Made by a program: the position numbers and the translations under genes. The notes below the pieces were generated by a model. The model did no database searches, was not told where the DNA came from, and worked only from the letters and a program-made list of their open reading frames with translations. 64,000 nucleotides of DNA from Catenaria anguillulae PL171 (lineage: Eukaryota; Blastocladiomycota; Blastocladiomycetes; Blastocladiales; Catenariaceae), in the NCBI GenBank assembly GCA_002102555.1, contig MCFL01000036.1, positions 124,001-188,000 on the forward strand, given 5' to 3'. Positions 43,450 to 55,602 of this stretch are shown here, piece by piece (position 1 is the stretch's first letter; each line of letters starts with the position of its first letter).

Positions 43450-44237
43450 TTCCCATCGAATGCGGATTGTAATCTGATGATGGCGGATCCATTATCGGCA
43501 TTTCCGTGCATGCGTGGGTAGAAGTGCGGATGGATGTTTTGGCTCCCCACCGGCGGTACCGGATTTACACAACCCTGTCTCACTTCGTGCCAAGAACGTG
43601 TTCTTGCTGCCGTTTCGGTTTGCACAACGCATGCTGTAACTTGCCTCTCTCTCTCAAATCTGGAAACAGTTTGCCAATTGCTATGTGTGCTTGAGAGACT
43701 TTCTACATACTTACCGACACGAGATACAATTGACTAACTTGCTCCCACGCTATCATCCATGTCCATGCCAGCCCAGGTTACGACGAAAGGTCGAAGGGGC
43801 ACGTCCATGAGGATACATAGCTAGGGGAATGCAAGTTTGCCCTCATGTTAAGACAACGAAGTTGAAAGTCCTATTGCGGTCAGGTTTGTCTCACACGATC
43901 AAATGGCATATGTTGTTTATGTATACCATTGAACAAGGCAAACTTGTTGATGCAGAGACTGAATTTACTCTGTTGGCTCTAATAATTTTTACATACCGAA
44001 AAGAACCGAACGCAACTTCGCTCATGTCCCCAATACTGGATAAAGTGTGCATCCTGATTGTGCGAGATAGCGGGCAAAGGTGACGGTCGACTGCCGGGAG
44101 CAAAGTACAAGGGAGGCGAGAGGATTGGATTTCCACAAAACGGCACCAAAGGGATATCACGGCTCAAACAGTTCCATTTGGTTGGCATGTTATGGGGACC
44201 ATGGACGACGAACGAAAGATAAGGCTGCATGGCAAAA
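43450..44237. other. intergenic, no gene seen
   Basis: Only short open frames without protein-like composition. The segment 44234-44237 reads TTTT on the minus strand directly after the tRNA and should act as its RNA polymerase III terminator. Confidence 0.45.
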
Positions 44238-44309
44238 GGTCATACTGAGATTCGAACTCAGGTCCCGAGATTCAGAGTCTCGTGTGCTAACCGACTACAC
44301 CATACGACC
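44238..44309 (-). tRNA. tRNA-Gln (anticodon CUG)
   Basis: A 72-nt cloverleaf on the minus strand. The acceptor is GGTCGTA against TATGACC (one G-U pair). The D arm contains TGGTGTAGTCGGTTAGCACA, the anticodon stem is CGAGA/TCTCG with loop CTCTGAA (anticodon CTG, reading CAG), and the T arm is CTGAG-TTCGAAT-CTCAG. The discriminator is T, as in other eukaryotic tRNA-Gln. There is no intron. Internal A and B boxes are intact and TTTT follows at once. It should be functional. Confidence 0.97.
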
Positions 44310-44492
44310 TCTTGTGTAAGATACCCGATTTTGCCAGCAAAATTGTTTCGAAGTCCATGTACTGGCGATTCACTTTGAGCGGGGGTCGAGAGTCACGTCA
44401 ATCAATAGTTCACGCGATCGTAACGACGCTGGTCAAGATGGCGAATGTGTATTGGAGGAATGCGAATCGCAGGCACGCACACGAGGACTCTT

Positions 44493-45131
44493 TCACTTGT
44501 TGGTCTCGCCTTCGCAACCACTTTGACTTGTTGGCGGAGCAGCCGAAGCACCTGGGGCAGCGATTGGTGGCACCCTGCGATACTGCGCCATGACCTCGTC
44601 CATGATGGCATTGCACATTTGTGCAAACGGGTTTTCCTTGACTGCCGCGACTTTACCGACTTTACTACCATACTTGCCCGCCAGCTCAAACTCGCTGACG
44701 GCCTTATCCTGGTCGCCCAACTGTTTCATGACGACACCGCGCTGCGTGTGTGCATTCTTGAGCACCCACGCCTCGCCCTGCCCCAGCTCGATGGCCTTGT
44801 CGAGATCGAGTAGGGCGAGATCGGTTTTGCCGCGCAACCGGTACACTTGGGCCCGGTTGTTATACAACGACGCGGCGTGCGGGCAAATGGCGAGTGCTTG
44901 ATTGAGATGGTCGAGGGCAGAGTCGAGCTGGTTTTGCTCGGCAAGTTGGATGGCCTGGGTTTCGAGGGTGCGGAGCTGGTCGGCTTGTGACGGTGAGAGC
45001 GCCGCGAGTGCCTTTGCGGATGGCGACTCGGTGGGGGGCAACACGGGCTCCGGGGTGGCGACGACGGGCGGGCCGCCGCCGAAGATGAGGTCAAGGACTT
45101 GGGCGTCGCGTTCCGAGATGTTGCTGGTCAT
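44493..45131 (-). CDS. TTC36: tetratricopeptide repeat protein 36 homologue
   Basis: 212 aa, intronless. TTC36 is a small cytosolic TPR protein (Hsp70-binding in animals, linked to tyrosine catabolism there); its role in fungi is not established. Seen: an N-terminal DRDAQ-like start (SERDAQVLDLIFGG), three TPR units over about residues 50-165 (ETQAIQLAEQNQLDSALDHL, NQALAICPHAASLYNNRAQV, LDKAIELG), then KENPFAQMCNAIMDEVM, which matches the diagnostic NPYAALCN end of the family. Length is close to the animal protein (about 190 aa). It is divergent from SYF1 with 310 bp between starts, so a shared promoter is likely. Confidence 0.88.
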   Translation of the reverse strand: MTSNISERDAQVLDLIFGGGPPVVATPEPVLPPTESPSAKALAALSPSQADQLRTLETQAIQLAEQNQLDSALDHLNQALAICPHAASLYNNRAQVYRLRGKTDLALLDLDKAIELGQGEAWVLKNAHTQRGVVMKQLGDQDKAVSEFELAGKYGSKVGKVAAVKENPFAQMCNAIMDEVMAQYRRVPPIAAPGASAAPPTSQSGCEGETNK

Positions 45132-45441
45132 TGTGTGTTATTACCCAGGTTATGGCATTCATTCAATGTTCAAAGTTTGCAATGCAATGCAAGGCTGCAG
45201 AGTGAGGTAGGGGGGAGAGTGCACAAATGAATGAATGCCTACCTACTCGTGTTCAGCGGCAGAACGGATGACCTGTTCCCCACCAGGCCACCACGTGGAT
45301 TCGGCAGTGCGATCGGCGGTCCTTTCCCCTCCAAGCTCACGATCCGAAAACTCAGAGGATTTATGCAATGTTTACGATCAGTACGGAAGAAACACTTCTT
45401 TGTTCAAAACAGCATGAGAAACTGAACTTTGACTCGTCGCA
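45132..45441. promoter_or_regulatory. bidirectional intergenic promoter region (TTC36 / SYF1)
   Basis: 310 bp separate the two divergent start codons. No TATA box stands out. Shared regulation is inferred from the arrangement only. Confidence 0.4.
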
Positions 45442-48400
45442 ATGGATTCCTCACCACCATCGCCAACAGAATCCCCAACGACATTGGCAGCACAGTCTGG
45501 TCCAGGCGCCGCGCCAGGGTCACATGACCATGACCAGCACTCGCTGCCCACTCTGCCCCTGCTTGATCCGCCAGCACACCCCCAATCCACCGCCGCTGCC
45601 GTCGTGGCCGCCACTCTGCACCCGACCGACCACCCGTTCGAGGCCGACCTGCTGCGCGACCCTTACTCGCCCCGCACCTGGCTGCGCTACATTGCCCACA
45701 AGGAGGCCCATGTCACTCTCGGCACCGTCCCGCACTCGCACCTGGCCTTGCTGTACGAGCGCGCAACGCACCACTTGCCCGGGTCCTACAAGCTGTGGAA
45801 GGCCTACTTGGACTGGTCAGTCGTGCGCCTGCGTGCCACGCCCACGCCGCCAGAGCCCAACGCCCACTCGTGGCCCCGCACGCTTGCCGTGCAGCGAGTG
45901 CTCGGCGCCTACCAGCGCGCACTCGTCACCTTGCACAAGATGCCGCGCATTTGGCTTGACTTTTTGTCGCTCGCAGTCAACGAGTACCCGGGCGAGTGCA
46001 TGCCCGGCACTCTCCGCCAGTGGTTCGACAGGGCTCTGCAAGCGCTGCCCGTGACGCAGCACGACCGCATCTGGGAGCTGTACCTGCCATGGACCAAAAG
46101 GTATCCCGACATTGCCATCCACGTGCACAAGCGATACCTCAAGCTGGACCCGACCCACGCCTCGGCCTACGTGACGCTGCTCATGGACTCGGGCAACCAC
46201 GCGCTCGCCGCTACCCATGTGCTCAAATCGCTCGACTCGGCCGCCGTCACGGACGACCCCGTGCGCACGGCCGCACTCTTTGACAAACTGTTTTCGTTGC
46301 TCACGTCACATCCAACTGCACTGCCTGCGCATCTCGCCGAGCAAGTGTTGCGTGCCGGCATTCGCCGCATGCCCACACACGCCGCCAAATTTCATGTGGC
46401 GCTTGCGCGCATGCACTTGGCCAATGGACACATGGCCCGTGCACGTGACGTGTTTGAGCAAGCCATGCGCAGTGTTGTGTCGTTGCGCGATTTCACCCAG
46501 GTGTTTGATGCGTACTTGGAGGTCGAGGAGGTTGCTGTGCAAGTTGGGATCAAGCGGTTGGCAAAGCTGACCAAGCGCGCGAAAAAGAAAAACGCAGACT
46601 TGGACGCAGATCTGAAACAAGAGTTGGACAACGTCCAGGTGGATGTCGACATGCGGCTTGCACGTCTGGACCGGTTGACGCGCGCACGGCCCGTGCTCGT
46701 CAACGACGTGTTACTCAGGCAAAATCCGCACTCGGTGGGCGAGTGGGTCAAACGCGCGACCAACCTGGTGCCTGGTCGCGACACGTGGGAGCAGGCCATC
46801 AAAACGATTCATCCAAAGCACGCGGTGGATTTGCACAAGGTGTGGACTGGGTACGCGCGGTATTACGAGGTCGAGTGTAAAGATGTGGAGGGTGCGCGGG
46901 CAGTTTGGGAGCGCGCCGTCAAGGTCGATTTCAAGACGGTGGGCGAGCTGGTCAGTGTGTGGACCGAGTATGCAGAGATGGAGTTGCGAGCGGCCGAGAT
47001 TCAGAGGGCGAGGGATGTCATGGGCAGGGCGTGTTCGGTGCCAAAGGGAGCGGCAGCAAAGGCGGTGGATTTCAAGGATACGGTATGCGTTTCTTTCATT
47101 GATACCTTCCGCGTGTCTTGTTGTTGGTTGTTGCTGAGTTGTCTAAACTCGTTCTCGTCGTCGTGCTACATCAGAAACTCTCGTCTCAACGCCGCCTCTT
47201 CAAGTCACTGCCGCTGTGGTCATTCTACGTTGACCTCGAAGAGTGCTTTGGCACGCGCGCCACTGTTGCCGCGTGCTACGACTCGATGCTGTCGCTCAAG
47301 ATTGCCACACCCCAAGTTGTTGTCAACTATGCCCTATACCTCGAGTCGCAAGGGTACTGGGAAGACGCATTCAAGGTATACGAGCGCGGCATTGCCCTGT
47401 TCCCTTACCCGATAGCTCAAGACTTGTGGGCCGTGTACATTCCCAAGTTCATGCGGCGGTTTGGGCTCACGGTGGATCTCCCCGACGATGGGCTAGGCGG
47501 CGACTTGTTTTCAACCCACGCCGAAGACAATGACCAAGACGACCAACGCGCCGGAGCCGCGGCCAGCACGCAGGATGCCGACGGCGACTTTGGCATGGCC
47601 ATGGAACGCCTGCGCGACCTATTTGACGCGTCTCTTGCGCTCTCCCCAATGCCCTTCCGCTCGGCCCTGTTTACCGCGTACGCGGCCGTCGAACTGCGCC
47701 ACGGGCTTGCCCGGCGCGCCCTACGCGTTCTCGACCGCGCCTTGTTTTCGCCCACACTTGCCCTCGACCCGCCGCTCCGCAAACCCATGGTCTCGCTCGC
47801 CGTGCTGATCGCCTCGACGCATTTCGGGCTGCTGTCTGCCCGGCCCATTTACGAGCGCGTGCTGCCCGGGTTGCCCGACAAGCACGCGGCGCAAACGTGC
47901 ATGGAATGGGCCGCGCTCGAGTTGCGCGTGGCGATGTGGATCGCGCGCGCACGCTGTTTGCGCATGGCGCAACGCTCGTGGACCCGAGCTCTAATGCAAA
48001 GTATTGGGCCATGTGGCGCGCGTTCGAGGTCGGGTATGGCAATGAGGAGACTTTCAAGGACATGTTGCGGGTCAAGCGCAGTGTGGCGGCAAAGTTTAAT
48101 ACGGATGCCAATTACATTCGCATGGTGGTGGCGGGCGAGCGGGCAAAGAGGGAGCGGGAGAGGGAGGCAGAGGAGAGAGAGAGGGTAGAGAGGGAGAGGA
48201 GGGAGAAGGAGAGGCAGGTGCAATTTGTTGCAGCGAGTTCCAATCCGGCCAAGGTTGCTGCGTTGGCGGGTGCCAAGGAGCAGGGCGAAGTGGGCGAGTT
48301 GGACGATTTGGATCTCATGGACGTGGACGATGACGACGAGGCCGGCGAGAGCGGTGCAGGTGACGAGGTTGCCGCCAATAAGGTGCACAGCGTGCAGCAA

Positions 48401-48523
48401 AAGGCCGTGCCCATGAGCTTGTTTGGCAAGTTGGCCGACAAGATTCAGGACGAGGAAAAGCAGGATGCGAAGGAGGTGACGGGCGCCAAGGCTAGGTTGG
48501 CATCTGCCAAGAACAAGTGCTGA
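45442..48523 (+). CDS. SYF1: pre-mRNA-splicing factor SYF1 (XAB2), with an apparent frameshift
   Basis: Exons 45442-47082 and 47175-48523, about 996 aa. SYF1 is a scaffold of HAT repeats in the Prp19/NTC complex that activates the spliceosome, and its animal homologue also acts in transcription-coupled repair. Seen: HAT-type helices along the protein (LWKAYLDWSVVRLR, RIWLDFLSLAVNEYPGECMP, RIWELYLPWTKRYPDIAIHV), then RLFKSLPLWSFYVDLEECFG and IATPQVVVNYALYLESQGYW-EDAFKVYERGI, strongly typical of SYF1. Near 47931-47936 the frame changes between ELRV and GDVDRAR; the family consensus ([KR]LGEIDRAR) runs across this point, so one base appears to be missing. After it comes the typical FEVGYGNEETFKDMLRVKRS and an acidic, Glu/Arg-rich tail. 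Such an essential gene should be intact. Confidence 0.9.
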
Positions 48524-49154
48524 CGGCGTCCATCTGCTTTTCCTGGCAACCATTGGAGTTTTCCCTGTATTTTCTACATATATTAATATTGATCGGTTTG
48601 GCTCACTACCAAGGCGGCCATTCGGCCGCTACCGGGCATAAGACATGTGATGGTGGAGAGGTACATAGGTAGGATACTTTACTGTCTTGATTCTTATAAG
48701 CACCTGGCGTTATTGGTTATTCCGTTGCTCCGCCAGGGCATTTCCCGTGTGGCAAATGAGATCTCGGTTTGCAGATGGCAGATATCAATCCGTTCTTGGT
48801 TTACTGAGCCTATCTTTCCCGTTACTTGTCGCCGCCTCTTGTCAGAACAGCCTTCGCACACTGCTTTCAGAGTGCCATCTTGTCACGCATCTATTGAAAT
48901 ACCACTCGAATGCCAACGGCCGATTTCATCCGGGGACAGGAAGGTTGGATGGCGTCACGCGTTTGCTGGAGTGCAGACACAAAATGATCAAAAGCACTCC
49001 TACAACAGACTAAAACTGAGATCCACCCCACCCCCTCATGGACTTGTACGCCCTCGTGGTCGCTCATGGCCATCCTCACATTGATCCAAGCTTGATGCAC
49101 CGGAACCAATATCTCGCCGCCGAGAATCACGCGAAGACGACAAGCTAGTATACC
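48524..49154. other. intergenic, no gene seen
   Basis: Includes an A/T-rich stretch just after SYF1 (about 48575-48595) that could hold its polyadenylation signal. Nothing else recognised. Confidence 0.4.
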
Positions 49155-51275
49155 ATGAGCAACATCCGCAAAGACGGCGAGTACGCCAAACCAAGTGCGC
49201 CCGTCCAAGATGCGGTGCGGCAGCTGATGCTTCAAAAAAACTCAACATCAACCGATCCGAACAAAAGTTTGGCAACGTCAAGACTGTATCGCTACAGCTC
49301 GCCCTTCCTCCAACACTCGTTTTCCTGTACACATTCATCACGGATATTGCTGTGACCAAACCAATTGAGATATGCTCACTCACGGAATGTTCGCGTCAGG
49401 TTCCTTCTCTTGGCTGGTCTCATGTCGGTCATTTGGGCAGCACGCCTTGGCGAAATGAAGGACATGGCCGTGCGAGAGACCAATTTAACGGCGTATTCCT
49501 TGGCAACGCGATTGGAAAATGTACGTTGGCGGCGGATCCATACGAGCAGCTATGGAACTGCGACTAACCCGATCCGATCGTGTGCCTTTAAGACAACCAG
49601 TGTCCGCATCGTCTCGTTGATTTGTACGTGACTGGGCACTCCCACAGGGGCCACCAGCGATGCTGAATGCGGCTTGGGCACTCACTGTCTGCTTGTGCCT
49701 CGGACAGCCCAGTGGTATGAAGCCAACTTCAAGGCATTCACGGTGTTGTCGCAAACGGTCAAGGCAGGGATCGTGAGTAGATCCGATTTCGACAAGTTAT
49801 ACTGGCTTTTGCTGGTAACGGTACATAGCAAAGGTTCACCAGCCTGTGGAGAAAGCCTGCTTCTGACATGACTGGACGCGACCCTTCGTCCAACAGGTCA
49901 AAGCAAACCCGACCATGACTGGGCTCGTTTTTGCAGACCAAGAGCGCAACACATTTATGGCCATCTCTCGCATGGGTATGACTCCGAAACGGCTCCAAAG
50001 GAACAGGGGCTGACCAGGTTGAATACATGCAGACAATGGCTCATACACTTTCGAGTTGCAATCCACACCGTCATCTGGCCTCACCTGCACCATCTGCCCG
50101 ACGCTGTCGATTCCCACGACCGAGAAATGGTACTACCTGATTGACACGTCGAATGATCGCCCGTACTCAACGCCGTACTTGCGCGCTGCGTACTCGATGG
50201 TCACGCGCCCTTGGTTCACCACGGCCATGACTGCAAACAAGACCATCTGGTCCGACTTTTACCGCCGGTCCAACGGACTCACGGGTCAAATGAACCTGGG
50301 CGAGCCGTTGTTTGCTGAAAACAGGTCAGGCGTCGCCTGGGGTGTCCTGTCGCTCGAGGCCAGTGCTCAGCCCATCTCGGATTTCTTGAGGGCGGGCGTC
50401 GCCGATGCGCTTGACACAACTGCATATGTCATGGATACAAAGTTCAAGCTCATGGGAACATCGGCAAACGAGTCTGTGCTCGTGAATCAGGTGCAAGTCG
50501 CGGCTGTGAACAGCACCGATCCCTTCACTCGATTCAGTGCACCCGTGGTTGTCTCTGCACTCACGAGCAACACGGAGCCTGACGCCAAACTGATTCGCAC
50601 CCCCGAGTACTGGTTCAAGTATGCTCGGTACAATGGCCAAGCGGGTGCCCATGCAACCATTGTGGAGGGCACGCCTAGCGCATCGTACCTCGGTGCGTTG
50701 GATCGTGTCCAACTTGGGTTTGAGGCATCATTCACGCAATCCATTCGCGATGCATCGCTGATTGCTGTTGGATTTGCCCTGCTGTGTGCGTGCATCACCG
50801 TGATCGGCTTACACAAGACAGTGATTCGGCCACTGAAGGACGTGTGCGTTGAAATGGTGATGGCGACCAAGTTTGAGTTTCAGGCACTGACCGATGGTGC
50901 ACACAAGATGAAGCCGTCGCGGGTCATGGAACTGAATCGCGTGCAGTATTCGTTCCGAGCACTTGTGGCCGAGTTTGCGTCGGCATCAAGGTATCGAGAA
51001 CTTTGTCTGTGGCAGGCGCCAAAAGGAGTGGTGGTGGGGACCAAGGGACCGGGTCGGGCACAATGGAGAGTAGCATTGGCTCCAGAGTGGCCGCATCGAC
51101 GGTCGGTGTGGTGGGTGCGCCAGCGACGAGAACATTGAATGGGAATCCCAGAGCATGGTCGAGTCAAGCATTTAGAAGAAATAGGGACCGCATAGAGTTG
51201 CGTAGGGCTTTTCCCACGCGGCTGTCATTACAATGCGGTGAACCCATGAGATTCACGTTGCATCCTACATCCTGA
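49155..51275 (+). pseudogene. Cache-domain membrane receptor, first tandem copy, decayed
   Basis: Same exon pattern as the intact copy at 51.7-53.7 kb: N-terminal block, TM1 (VSLQLALPPTLVFL), LAGLMSVIWAARLGEMKDMA, AQWYEANFKAFTVLSQTVKA, then the long last exon with the Cache domain and TM2. Two frame differences from copy 2 are visible. One is in exon 1 (about 49200-49225), where bases are missing between the KDGEYAK start and the KKLNINRSEQKFG block. The other is near 50982, where copy 2 has GGG and this copy GG, which moves the tail into another frame ending at 51275. The long exon is about 85-90% identical to copy 2 at protein level. It is probably a recent pseudogene, though the second change could be a sequence error. 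Confidence 0.75.
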
Positions 51276-51676
51276 CACTTCTTTGAGATTTACCTTCGCT
51301 TTCTGTGCCCTTCTAATTGACCAGTTATTCCAGAAATGAAAACAAATTGCTGGGATTCGTGGTAGCGACTGTTGCTTTAGAGCATCCACCCAACCCGCCT
51401 GACAAAGTCTCGCGGAGAGAACCACGAAAGTACAAGTGATGTGTAATGACAGGGGTTTGTTCGCAAGTTCAATCGCGTTGTGTTGTTTATAGCTGTCAGC
51501 TTTGGACGCACGCCAGGACGGTTTTGTTCATAGCGAGCAGACTTGACTCAAGCCAGACAGTGCTCCCCTCCCCTCATGGTCTTGACTATCCTAGATCTTC
51601 CGTGGCATTATGAATCGAGACCCACTCGCAGACTTGACCGACTCCGCAAATCCTGCCGTCTGAATCGCACGCAACC
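51276..51676. other. intergenic, no gene seen
   Basis: Spacer between the two tandem receptor copies, presumably holding the promoter of the intact copy. Nothing recognised. Confidence 0.4.
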
Positions 51677-53678
51677 ATGAGCAGCATCCGTAGCGGAACC
51701 GAATATGGCAAGGCAAACTGCAGCACCGTCCCTCCTGATACTGGTGCCAGGGATGCAGCAAAGAAGCTGAATATCAACCGATCTGGGCAAAAGTATGGCA
51801 GCATTGCAACGGTTTCGCTGCAGTTGGCGCTCCCGCCGACCCTTGTCCTCTTGTATGTCATAGCATTATCACATTGCTCCCTTCGGATTCATCTGTACTC
51901 ATGATGTTGAACGCATAGATTTCTTTCACTGGCAGGACTCATGTCGGCAATATGGGCGTCTCGGTTAAGCGAAATGAAGGACTTGGCAGTGCGAGAAGCC
52001 AACTCGACGGCATTTGCGCTGGCCACGCGGCTGGAGCATGTATGTAGTACCGCATGAGGGGTGAGAGAGCGCAGCAGCTGACTGGCCGCTGGACCTCATC
52101 TGTACAGACAACGAGTCTCCAAATCACCTCTTTACTCTGTACGTGGCTGTGATCGGGGCAAACGGAGGTAAGCGGTGCAATACGTCTCAACGCCTCCACT
52201 CATGGCGCTTGTGCCTTGGACAGCTCAATGGTACGAGGCCAACTTCAAGGCCTTCACGGCGCTGTCGCAAACGTTCAAGTCTGGGGTCGTGAATCGATCC
52301 GACTTTGACAAGCTGTATTGGCTCATGCTTGCGATGGTATGTATGCACTCCAACGTTGCTGTGAGATTCACGTTTCAGGTTGCGGGTGTCCTCATGTAAC
52401 TGACACATCTCCTTTGTGCAAACAGGTCAAAGCCAATCCAACAATGACAGGTCTCGTGTTTGCTGATGCAGAGCGCAACAGCTTTCTTGCTATATCTCAC
52501 ATGGGTATGTACGCCTCGCCAATCCGAAAAATCCTACCCAAGTTGCTCATCTCATAACGAATCCAGATAACGGCTCATACACGTTCGAACTGAAATCCAC
52601 GCCGTCATCTGGCCTCACCTGCACCATCTGCCCGACTCTGTCGATTCCCACCGCGGAGAAATGGTACTACCTCATCGATACGGCCACCGAGCGCCCATTT
52701 TCGACGCCGTATCTTCGTTCAAACTACACCATCACCTCACGGCCCTGGTATACGACTCCGATGGCCGCAAATACAACCATCTGGTCCGACTTTTACCGCC
52801 GGTCCAACGGGCTCACAGGTCAAATGAACCTGGGCGAGCCGTTGTTTGCTGCAAACGGGTCAGGCGTTGCCTGGGGTGTCCTGTCGCTCGAGGCCAGTGC
52901 TCAGCCCATCTCGGATTTCTTGAGGGCGGGCGTCGCCGATGCGCCCGACACTACTGCTTATGTCATGGATACAAAGTTCAAGCTCATGGGAACTTCGGCC
53001 AACGAGTCTGTGCTCGTGAATCAGGTGCAAGTCGCGGCTGTGAACAGCACCGATCCCTTCACTCGATTTAGTGCACCCGTGGTTGTCTCTGCACTCACGA
53101 GCAACACAGAGCCTGACGCCAAACTGATCCGAACCTCCGAGTACTGGTTCAAGTATGCACGATACAATGACCAAGCAGGTGCCCATGCAACCATTGTTGC
53201 CGGCACACCCGCCTCATCCTACCTCGGTGCATTGGATCGTGTCCAACTTGGATTTGAGTCCTCATTCACACATTCCATTCGCGATGCATCGCTGATTGCT
53301 GTTGGATTTGCCCTGCTGTGTGCGTTCATCACCGTGATCGGCTTACACAAGACAGTGATTCGGCCACTGAAGGACGTGTGCGTTGAAATGGTGATGGCGA
53401 CCAAGTTTGAGTTTCAGGCACTGACCGATGGCGCACACAAGATGAAGCCGTCGCGGGTCATGGAACTGAATCGCGTGCAGTATTCGTTCCGAGCACTTGT
53501 GGCCGAGTTTGCGTCGGGCATCAAGGTATCGAGAACTTTGTCTGTGACAAGTGCCAAGAAGGGTGGTGGCGGAGGTGGCGAGCAGGGGGTTGGGTCGAGC
53601 ACAGTTGGGTCGAGTGTTGGGATGGTGAGTGCAGTGGCAAGGAACTTGAATGGGAATCCAAGGAATATGGTTGAGTAG
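51677..53678 (+). CDS. Cache-domain membrane receptor without output domain, second tandem copy, 543 aa
   Basis: Six exons: 51677-51852, 51919-52039, 52108-52138, 52224-52336, 52426-52504 and 52567-53678 (1632 nt, GT-AG, frame intact). Topology: cytosolic N-terminus of about 40 residues, TM1 (about 42-70), an extracellular region of about 320 residues, TM2 (SLIAVGFALLCAFITVIGLH) and a cytosolic tail. The extracellular part resembles a double Cache sensor: WYEANFKAFTALSQTFKSGV, KWYYLIDTATERPFSTPYLR, SRPWYTTPMAANTTIWSDFY and GVAWGVLSLEASAQPISDFL. After TM2 comes a HAMP-like VIRPLKDVCVEMVMATKFEF and VQYSFRALVAEFASGIKVSR, which in related zoosporic-fungus proteins leads into a nucleotide cyclase or kinase (from memory). 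Here the protein ends after a Gly/Ser-rich tail, so no effector is attached. Ligand unknown, probably a small molecule. Confidence 0.8.
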
Positions 53679-53808
53679 CAGGTACATAAGCAAGAGAAGA
53701 GGCAAAACCGCCGTTTGTCGTGAAGGTGGTGCCCATGGTGCAATCCTCAATGTGAATCCATAGGTTCAGTAAATATATACATGCAAGTACACACACGCCA
53801 AGGCCACC

Positions 53809-54947
53809 TCACTTTTGCTTGCCCTTGCCCTTGTCCTGCTTGCCCTCCTTCTCCTCCTCCAGCTTGATATCCCGCATCAACTTGCTCAACTGCTGCTGCT
53901 TCTCGCCGGCAACCCGCTGATTCCGCTCGGCAATCATGCGCTCCAGTTCGGGCTTGTACTCTTGCTCGTACTCGACCTTTGCCTTTTCCAAGGCAACAAG
54001 CAATTCCTGAGATCCAAGGCCTGTGACGGCGGAGAACTTGACAGGGCTGAGGATCGAGTAGAACTCGTCGAGCACGAGCGACATGGATTGGACAAACGAG
54101 TGCATGTATGGTGGGTCGTGGCCGTCGGGTGTCATGGCATGCAAGGCGGCTGGGATTTGAATGGACGAGGGAATCGGGTCAGCAGCTTGTTTGCATGATG
54201 CGATGCGAGCAAGGGAGGAGAAATGAGAAAAAACAGACTCTGGAATGCATCGTAATCCTTCATCCAATCAATGGCAAAATCGCAATCCAGCACGTCGGCC
54301 TTGTTGAAGAGGACAATGAACGGCAAGCGTGTCCGGTACAGGATCGAGCACGCGTACAGCATGTTTGACATGAAGGTGGCCGGGTTGCCCGTCCTGGGCG
54401 TATCGACAACAAACAGGACAACGGTCGGATACGACGCAGCCAATGCCTCGGTGATGATGGATCCACTGGCCGACCAAGTGAATGCCTCAATCTGGCCGGG
54501 CGTGTCAATCAAGATGTAATCCACGCTGTCCTTGCGCTTGTCCAACAAGCCCAACACTTGGTCAAACTTGGTGGTGAATAAGTTGAGCGACGTCAAGATT
54601 GCGCCGTTGGGCCCGAGCTGGTACTGCTTCATGACCTCAGGGTACTGCACCGTGTCGCGAATGTCAATGTTGGGCGTGTAGGGCAAATGGGTCACGGCGG
54701 GATCCAGGTTGACAATGTAGGGCCGCTTGGATTGCGGGTGCAGGTGTGCGTGCAGGCGCTGCATAACGGTGGTTTTGCCCGAGCCGGCCATGCCAATGAG
54801 CAGGACGACGGTTGGGACGTGTGCCGGGGCCTCGGAGGTGTCGGCGGTAGCCGCAGTGGGTGCTGGAGAAGGGCTGAGGCGGCGGACATGGTAGTTGGGG
54901 GATAACTTACGTGGAGTACTTTGCGTTGGGCGGTGAGTACATGGCAT
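53809..54947 (-). CDS. GPN1: GPN-loop GTPase 1 (XAB1/NPA3)
   Basis: Exons 54947-54239 and 54149-53809, 349 aa, frame exact. GPN1 is a cytosolic GTPase needed to assemble RNA polymerase II and bring it into the nucleus. Seen: G1 GMAGSGKTT, the diagnostic insertion [15 protein letters not shown]3 [30 protein letters not shown], and G4 FNKADV. After the intron come [17 protein letters not shown] and [12 protein letters not shown] (G5 region), characteristic of GPN1 rather than GPN2 or GPN3. The C-terminal coiled coil ([20 protein letters not shown]) and Lys-rich end fit GPN1. The first 45 residues are unconserved and a later start is possible. The donor is GTCTGT, a weak but valid GT site. Confidence 0.95.
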
Positions 54948-55602
54948 GCGTGAGTTCGTTAATGCACATGACCGGATATCAGTAACAATTCCAACTTGTC
55001 TCCGAGTCGCGGTCGGTCAGCGAAGCGAAGCGCGTTTGACGCCGACTGAGGTGCACGTGATCCGTTGCCCCTTCCGTCTTCACTTGCCGTGCACGGCCGC
55101 TGCAGACGCCACTCTCATTCATGTCAGGGCACAAAAGCGAAGTGGCCATGATGGCCATGCCGAGAGGAAAACTGGAACGAACGGATCTTGCTCACTGATG
55201 TACATGTGTTCGTCTATTTGTTTACCAGGGACCTGCGTCCAACACGCATCGCATTCATCGCAGCGGGTCATCAGTGTTTGTGTTCCTGAGGCGTCGTGTC
55301 TTGCGGCACACGCGAAACGGTTTCGATGTTCGCGGGGGTTGGGCATGATGGAGCAGTGTTAAGGCAGCACTCCCTGTGCTTGATTGGGAACTCTTCTGCT
55401 CTGCTCTCTCTTCGCTGTGTTGATGAATGCACTCGATGAATATGAATACGACTTGGATAAAAACATACATAAAGACTTGCGCTCGCCCACAAACGACCGC
55501 CAACAAGCAAGTGCACACCTCCTGTTCCTATGTAGTTGCCGTCAGTTTCCGATCTTTCTGCATACTAGACCTTCTTCATTTCGCAACACAAGTACATACA
55601 AC
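54948..55602. other. intergenic, no gene seen
   Basis: Lies between two divergent genes (GPN1 and the Cys-rich protein). Open frames overlapping it lack protein-like composition. The downstream gene's frame is open back to 55384, but that part reads as non-coding. Confidence 0.4.

Noticed and set aside
54880-54947. Possible intron in the GPN1 N-terminus (GTAAGT ... CTCAG)
   Set aside because: Removing it places the downstream exon in the wrong frame relative to the conserved GTPase.
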